Part shown: in pieces, positions 59,509 through 64,000 of the stretch | Layout of the letters: each line of letters starts with the position of its first letter | Position numbering within the stretch: the first letter of the stretch is position 1 | Assembly: GCA_045805505.1 (NCBI GenBank) | Contig: JBJMLA010000003.1 | Coordinates: forward strand, 1-64,000 | Direction of reading: 5' to 3' | Origin: BP-464 sp045805505 | GTDB lineage: Bacteria > Actinomycetota > Thermoleophilia > Solirubrobacterales > Solirubrobacteraceae | Length of the DNA stretch: 64,000 nt | Program-made: the position numbers and the translations under genes | The notes under the pieces: generated by a model | The model's input: only the letters and a program-made list of their open reading frames with translations | Databases searched by the model: none | Told to the model about the DNA's origin: nothing

Positions 59509-61776
59509 CGGCCGCAGGACGACCGTTCCGTCGGTGTCGGTGCGGCGGACGTCGAGGCCCCGCAGCGCCTCGAGCGTCGCGGGCGCCGGGTGCCCGTAGG
59601 TGTTGTGGCGGCCGACCTCGATCAGGGCGGTCGCCGGGCGCAGGCGGGTCAGCAGCGCGGGCAGCCCGGGGTCGTCGCTGCCGTGATGGGAGACCTTCAG
59701 GACGTCGACGGGCGCGAGCGGCAGCGAGCGCAGCACGTCTGATTCGGCGTCGGCCGTGAGGAGCATCGAGAAGGCGCCGTCGGACAGCCGCGCGACGATC
59801 GCCCGCTGATTCGGGTCCTCGCCGGCGTGCAGCGCGGCGGGCTCCGCGCGGGGCGACAGCACGTCGACGACGATCGGCCCGACGCGGATCCGCTGGCCCG
59901 CGGCCGGCGTCAGCAGACGGACGCCCCGGGCGCGGGCGACGGCGGCGAAGCGCTCGCCGTCGGGCGACGCGACGCCGTCGCGGCCGTCGAGCACGAGGCC
60001 GACCGGCAGCTCGCCGAGCACGGCCGCGGCGCCGCCCTCGTGGTCGGCCTGGGCGTGCGTGACCACCAGCAGGTCGAGCCGGCCGACGCCGAGCTCGTCG
60101 AGCCGGCGCAGGATCGGCCCGTCGGGCGGGCCGGCGTCGAAGAGGACGGCGTACGGGCCGTCGCGGATGAGCGTGGCGTCCCCCTGGCCCACGTCCAGCG
60201 CCGCCACCGACAGGCCGGAGGGCGGCGCCGCGCGGGTGCCCGCGCCGAGGAGGACCGCGGCGACCAGGACGGTCGCGAGCAGCGGCGCTCCGAGACGCCG
60301 TCCGCGCTCGCCCGCGGTCTTCCGGACCCGGCGTGACGAGAACGCGGCGAGCAGGCCGGCCCACAGCAGCGCGAGCGGCAGGCCGAGTGCGACCTCGGCG
60401 TTGGCGCCCGGCAGCGCCGCGCCCGTGCGTCCCACCCAGGCGACGAAGGCCAGCGGCCAGGCGGCCACCGCGTTGAGCGGTGCGGCGAGGCCGGCGCCGA
60501 GCTGCCCGACGGCCGCCGCCGCTGAGCCCAGCCACATCACGGGCGCCACCGCGGGCACCGCCAGGAGGTTCGCCGGGATGGTCACCCAGGACACCCGGCC
60601 GAAGTGCAGCGCGATCAGCGGCGCCGTGGCGAGGCTCGCGGCCAGGCAGACCGCCAGCGCGTCGGCCACGGCGGACGGCAGCCGCCGGCCGAGCGCCGCG
60701 CGCAGCGGCGGCGCGAGCGCCAGCAGCGCCAGGACGGCGGCGAAGCTCAGCTGCCACCCGGGATCCTCCACCGCCCGCGGGTCGAGCGCCAGCGTCGTGG
60801 CCGCCGCCAGCAGCACGGCATACCAGCGCGACGCCGGCTGCGAGGCCAGCGCCGCGACGAGCGTCGCCGCGCCCATGATCCCGGCGCGCTGGATCGACGG
60901 GCCGCCCCCGGCCAGCGGCACGTAGCCCGCCACGAGGAGGACCGCGAGCCACAGCCGCGGCGTCCGCGGGAGGCCCATCGCGGCACCCAGCGCGAGGACG
61001 AGCGCGGCGAGCAACGCGACGTTGGCGCCGCTGGCCGCGACCAGGTGCGCCAGCCCGCTGGCCCGGAAGTCCTCGGTCATGTCGTCGGTCAGCTCCGCGT
61101 CCTCGCCGAGCACCATGCCCCGCTCGAGTCCGGCCAGCGGCGGCGGCAGGCCCGTCCGCAGCGCGGCTTCGGCCCGGCGGCGGACGCCGTCGACCGCGCC
61201 GAGGACGCCGCCCCGAAGCCGTCCGGTGGCCACGACCGACGGGGCGTTCAGCAGCGCGTGCGCCCCGGCGCGGCGCATCGCTGCCTCGAACTCCGGCAGC
61301 GGCCGCAGCCCGCCACGCGCCCGCACCTCATCTCCCACGCCCGCGCGAACCGCTCCCGTGGTCTCGACCAGCAGCCGCTCGCCCGCCCCCGGCCCGTACC
61401 GCACACCGACAAGGACCGCGCTGCGCCCGAACGAGCGGGCCCGCGGCGGCCGCAGGACGTAGCCCGTCACATCGACGGCATGGCCCAGCCACGGCCCCAG
61501 GGTCGTCCGGTCGATCGCCGCCAGCCGCGCCCGCGCACCCGCGCCGGCCACCAGCACGACGACGGCGGCGGCCAGCAGCGGCAGGGCGGTTCGCGTCGCC
61601 ACGACACCACGCGGCAGCGCCCCGCCGGCCGCGAGGCCGAGCGCGAGCAGCAGTCCGGCCGCCGCCCAGGCCGCCCACGGCGCGCGCGGCCCGGCGACCA
61701 GCCCGCCGACCGCGGCGGCGAGAACGACATGGCGAGGATGCGCGGCGAGCGAGGCGACCCAGCGCCTCGGGGTCAC
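59506..61776 (-). CDS. comEC: DNA uptake channel protein ComEC
   Basis: 756 residues. The start GTG overlaps the comEA stop as GTGA. An N-terminal OB-like part with hydrophobic helices, then the Competence domain (SGLAHLVAASGANVALLAAL, GGGPSIQRAGIMGAATLVAA) with many membrane helices, then a metallo-beta-lactamase-like nuclease domain: LDVGQGDATLIRDG, LLVVTHAQADHEGG, LLTADAESDVL and LKVSHHGSDD. The His and Asp residues of the metal site are present. It lets single-stranded DNA through the membrane during transformation. Together with comEA it suggests that the organism may be naturally competent or had competent ancestors. Confidence 0.95.
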   Translation of the reverse strand: MTPRRWVASLAAHPRHVVLAAAVGGLVAGPRAPWAAWAAAGLLLALGLAAGGALPRGVVATRTALPLLAAAVVVLVAGAGARARLAAIDRTTLGPWLGHAVDVTGYVLRPPRARSFGRSAVLVGVRYGPGAGERLLVETTGAVRAGVGDEVRARGGLRPLPEFEAAMRRAGAHALLNAPSVVATGRLRGGVLGAVDGVRRRAEAALRTGLPPPLAGLERGMVLGEDAELTDDMTEDFRASGLAHLVAASGANVALLAALVLALGAAMGLPRTPRLWLAVLLVAGYVPLAGGGPSIQRAGIMGAATLVAALASQPASRWYAVLLAAATTLALDPRAVEDPGWQLSFAAVLALLALAPPLRAALGRRLPSAVADALAVCLAASLATAPLIALHFGRVSWVTIPANLLAVPAVAPVMWLGSAAAAVGQLGAGLAAPLNAVAAWPLAFVAWVGRTGAALPGANAEVALGLPLALLWAGLLAAFSSRRVRKTAGERGRRLGAPLLATVLVAAVLLGAGTRAAPPSGLSVAALDVGQGDATLIRDGPYAVLFDAGPPDGPILRRLDELGVGRLDLLVVTHAQADHEGGAAAVLGELPVGLVLDGRDGVASPDGERFAAVARARGVRLLTPAAGQRIRVGPIVVDVLSPRAEPAALHAGEDPNQRAIVARLSDGAFSMLLTADAESDVLRSLPLAPVDVLKVSHHGSDDPGLPALLTRLRPATALIEVGRHNTYGHPAPATLEALRGLDVRRTDTDGTVVLRP

Positions 61777-62393
61777 ACCACCACCTTGTCGCGCAGGGCC
61801 TCCATCGTCTTGGGCCCGATGCCGGGCACTTGGTCGAGGTCGTCGATGCTGCGAAAGCCGCCGTTCTGCGTGCGGTACTCGACGATGTCGGCCGCCGTCG
61901 CCGGGCCGACGCCGTCGAGCGTCTGCAGTTCCTCCAGGCTCGCGCTGTTGAGGTTGACGGGCGCGGGCGGCGCACCGCCCGCCGCGGCCGTCTCGCCACC
62001 GGCCATCGCCGCGCCCGTCGCCGCCGGCGCGCGCCGCGGCACCAGGACCTGGGCCCCGTCCTGCACCAGCGCCGCGAGGTTGATCGCGTTGACGTCGCCC
62101 TTGCCCGTCGCCCCGCCGGCCCGCGCCACCGCATCCTTGACGCGCGCGCCCGCGTCCAGCCGGTAGACGCCGGGCCGCCGCACCGCGCCGGCGACGTGGA
62201 CCACCGACGCACCCGACGGCGTGCTGACCGACCGCTCCCGCTCGCCCTGAGCGCCGTCGCTCGGCGCCTGCACCGCCGCCGCCGGCGCCGGCTCCTCCCC
62301 GCTCCCGTGCGCCGGCCAGCGGCCGCCGAGCACCAGCACGGCCAGCCCGGTCACGGCGTAGGCGATGAGCTGCGTGCGCGTCAGATGAGCCAT
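61773..62393 (-). CDS. comEA: competence DNA-binding protein ComEA
   Basis: 206 residues. One membrane anchor at 8-25, a Pro/Ala-rich stretch, an SLBB domain (VVHVAGAVRRPGVYRLDAGA) at 62-120, and a helix-hairpin-helix DNA-binding domain at the end (VNLNSASLEELQTLDGVGPA and DDLDQVPGIGPKTMEALRDK). It binds double-stranded DNA outside the membrane and feeds it to ComEC. The ATG is six bases after TACCGT. Overlap of stop and start couples it to comEC. Divergent from the secreted Cys-repeat protein. Confidence 0.95.
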   Translation of the reverse strand: MAHLTRTQLIAYAVTGLAVLVLGGRWPAHGSGEEPAPAAAVQAPSDGAQGERERSVSTPSGASVVHVAGAVRRPGVYRLDAGARVKDAVARAGGATGKGDVNAINLAALVQDGAQVLVPRRAPAATGAAMAGGETAAAGGAPPAPVNLNSASLEELQTLDGVGPATAADIVEYRTQNGGFRSIDDLDQVPGIGPKTMEALRDKVVV

Positions 62394-62399
62394 GCGGCG

Positions 62400-62405
62400 A
62401 CGGTA
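62400..62405 (-). promoter_or_regulatory. -10 hexamer of comEA-comEC (leaderless type)
   Basis: TACCGT on the minus strand, six bases before the comEA ATG at 62393. The 115-base gap to the divergent secreted-protein gene also carries TAGGGT on the plus strand at 62473-62478. Confidence 0.55.
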
Positions 62406-62472
62406 CGTGCGCCTCCGTTGTGCATCGCCCGCCGACCGTCACAAAACCGTGCAACCACCCCGGCAACCCGGA

Positions 62473-62504
62473 TAGGGTCGCGCCACCCCAACGGCCAAGG
62501 AAGG
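62473..62504 (+). promoter_or_regulatory. -10 box and ribosome binding site of the last gene
   Basis: TAGGGT at 62473-62478 would start an mRNA with a leader of about 25 bases. AAGGAAGG at 62497-62504, five bases before the ATG at 62510, is one of the clearest ribosome binding sites in the window, contrasting with the leaderless genes. Confidence 0.55.
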
Positions 62505-62509
62505 TCCAG

Positions 62510-64000
62510 ATGCCCCGCATCGTCCCCGCCGCGTTCGTGCTGCTCGCCCTCGCACTGTCCCCCGCGGCCGCACAGGCGACCCACCAGCACGACCTCCAGT
62601 TCGACAAGCAGGAGATCTTCGCCGAGGTCCCGTCCGGCGGCGCGGTCACGACCCTTCGCGCGTCCTGCAGCTCGGGCTACCGCGTCATCCAGGGCTCGGT
62701 GCGCGTCGACACGGCGCCCGGCGGCCTGCTGACCAACGTCCGGATCCGCACGTCGACTCCCGACAACGATCCGGCCAAGTGGTTCTACGAGCTCATCAAC
62801 ACGACACGCAGCGGCAACCAGGCCGCCCAGGTCAAGCTGATGATCTCCTGCGTCAAGCCGACGACGAGCGGCGGCAGCGGAAACCAGCACACCATCACCT
62901 TCGCCGACCGCTTCGACGACGCCCTGCCCGTCGCCGCGGCCCGGCAGTTCGGCAGCGGCCTGAACCTGCCCTGCGAGGGCAACGCTGCGGCGGCCTCCGG
63001 GGGCTACATCCCGGCCGGTGCGGGCTGGGTCTTCGACCCGGACGCGGGCTACCGCCAGCTGATCTCGGTCGCGCCGACCGTGGCCCAGGCCAGCGGCGGC
63101 AGCGGGTACGTGCTCGGCGACAGCCAGGACTTCGGCCTCGGCGGCAACACCGCGCAGGTCGCCTACACGCTCTACGCCAACGTCGCGTGCCTCAACCACC
63201 TGACGACGGCCGCCACCGGTGAGGGCCGCAGCCACCAGCACTACCTCGACGCGTCGGTCCAGTTCGTCAACAAGCAGCTGCAGTTCAGCGGCAGCTACTA
63301 CGAGCAGGGCGTCTCGTGCCCCAGCGGCTACTACGCGATCGCCCCGACGTGGTCGATCAGCGAGGCCTCCAACGCCAACGGCCTGCGCCTGGTGGGCATC
63401 GGCTACCAGGGCGACCAGGACCGCTTCCGCTTCGTCAACCCCAATCGCGACACCGGCTTCGTGAGCTTCGGCGTCATCTGCGTGGGCACGAAGACGTCGT
63501 CGACCAACACGGCGACCCCGGGTGCCGGTCCCGGGCCGCAGAGCCTGCTGATGTCGGAGCGCTCGCTCAACACGTCGATCGGCGCCGGCCAGACGCTGTC
63601 GCGGTCGGTGGGCTGCGCGGGCAAGACCGACATCGTCACCGCGGGCGGCCTCGGCGGCCCCGACGCCGGCGACCTCCGCGTCGTCACCTCGGGTGGCGGG
63701 ACCAGGGCCACGCGCTGGCCCTTCGTCCTGAGGAACACCTCGAGCAAGCGGGCGCGGGTCCGCCTCTACGTCAAGTGCCTGTCGCCGTGGGCCGAGGGTC
63801 ACACGCTCGTGCTCGACGGCCTCCCGGCGCAGGCGCCCGACGGCGTGAAGTCCTGTGCGGCGGGCCAGATCCCGATCCGGCCGAGCACCGAGGGAAGCCT
63901 GACCGCCGACGCGCGATACACGTGCCTGGAGCGGCTGACCACCCAGCGGATCAACCACGTCCATCGCCTGCACGTCAAGACGCTGGCCAAGACGGTGCCC
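62510..64000 (+). CDS. secreted protein with Cys-flanked repeats, function unknown (runs off window)
   Basis: 497 codons are visible and the frame is still open at the right edge. Signal peptide MPRIVPAAFVLLALALSPAA then AQATHQHDLQF. At least three repeats of about 55 to 80 residues are seen. Each starts with a Cys followed by a Gly-containing turn and ends in a V-x-C or similar: CSSGYRVIQGSVRVD to MISCV, CPSGYYAIAPTWSI to GVICV, and CAGKTDIVTAGG to YVKCL. Each contains an R...F-L/V-N segment (WFYELINTT, FRFVNPNRD, WPFVLRNTS). A fourth begins at KSCAAGQIPIRP. Paired cysteines suggest disulfide-stabilised beta domains at the cell surface. I do not recognise a named family. Good ribosome site AAGGAAGG before the ATG. 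Confidence 0.8.
   Translation, partial: MPRIVPAAFVLLALALSPAAAQATHQHDLQFDKQEIFAEVPSGGAVTTLRASCSSGYRVIQGSVRVDTAPGGLLTNVRIRTSTPDNDPAKWFYELINTTRSGNQAAQVKLMISCVKPTTSGGSGNQHTITFADRFDDALPVAAARQFGSGLNLPCEGNAAAASGGYIPAGAGWVFDPDAGYRQLISVAPTVAQASGGSGYVLGDSQDFGLGGNTAQVAYTLYANVACLNHLTTAATGEGRSHQHYLDASVQFVNKQLQFSGSYYEQGVSCPSGYYAIAPTWSISEASNANGLRLVGIGYQGDQDRFRFVNPNRDTGFVSFGVICVGTKTSSTNTATPGAGPGPQSLLMSERSLNTSIGAGQTLSRSVGCAGKTDIVTAGGLGGPDAGDLRVVTSGGGTRATRWPFVLRNTSSKRARVRLYVKCLSPWAEGHTLVLDGLPAQAPDGVKSCAAGQIPIRPSTEGSLTADARYTCLERLTTQRINHVHRLHVKTLAKTVP

Overview
The window is a very high-GC chromosomal segment, coding on both strands with almost no empty DNA. Gene content and order (hisIE-trpE; yqeY-phoH-ybeY-era; hadAB-hrcA-dnaJ-prmA; murJ-lepA near rpsT, holA and comEC-comEA), abundant GTG and some TTG starts, and many secreted proteins with Pro/Thr linkers suggest an actinobacterium. 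My best guess, by inference only, is class Thermoleophilia (Solirubrobacterales relatives). I see no rRNA, tRNA, CRISPR array, insertion sequence or prophage, and no gene-free stretch longer than about 150 bases.

Layout. 1-0.8 kb: trpE 5' end and hisIE on the minus strand. 0.8-14.8 kb: a cell-surface polysaccharide region with two membrane acyltransferases, a hexapeptide acetyltransferase, a PhyH-type oxygenase, a double-domain glycosyltransferase, two further GT2 enzymes, a methyltransferase and a Wzt/Wzm ABC exporter. 14.8-16.9 kb: a PAS-PAS-GGDEF-EAL protein. 17-19.6 kb: yqeY-phoH-ybeY-era, chained by 4-base start/stop overlaps. 19.7-22.3 kb: NlpC/P60 hydrolase, a small membrane protein and NDH-2. 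22.4-31.4 kb: a nine-kilobase run joining a degenerate GGDEF/HD-GYP protein, receiver-PP2C, GAF-HD-GYP, STAS and HATPase proteins to two PelF-like glycosyltransferases and a PelG-like transporter. 31.4-35.2 kb: prmA, dnaJ, hrcA and a MaoC pair. 35.2-39.6 kb: EamA transporter/MocR regulator pair, SDR, fructosamine-kinase-like protein, LMW phosphatase. 39.6-42.7 kb: a divergent response regulator and a HEAT-repeat/processive-GT2 pair. 42.7-52.0 kb: large secreted proteins (serine hydrolase, CSLREA beta-helix, two paralogous seven-unit beta-propellers) and an aldo/keto reductase. 52.1-62.4 kb: lepA, murJ, a small winged-helix gene, rpsT, a secreted beta-helix protein, holA, comEC and comEA. The window ends inside another secreted protein.

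Two themes stand out. First, there are three separate polysaccharide loci, and the Pel-like one carries an RsbU/V/W-type partner switch where classical pel operons carry PelD. Second, at least seventeen genes have a TANNNT hexamer 6-9 bases before the start codon, so leaderless transcription is probably the normal mode here. Two of these signals, on a divergent promoter near 40.0 kb, point at AUC codons. Other non-gene structure includes a 47-base palindrome in two copies at convergent gene ends, a different palindrome read in frame inside prmA, and two likely autoregulatory operators.
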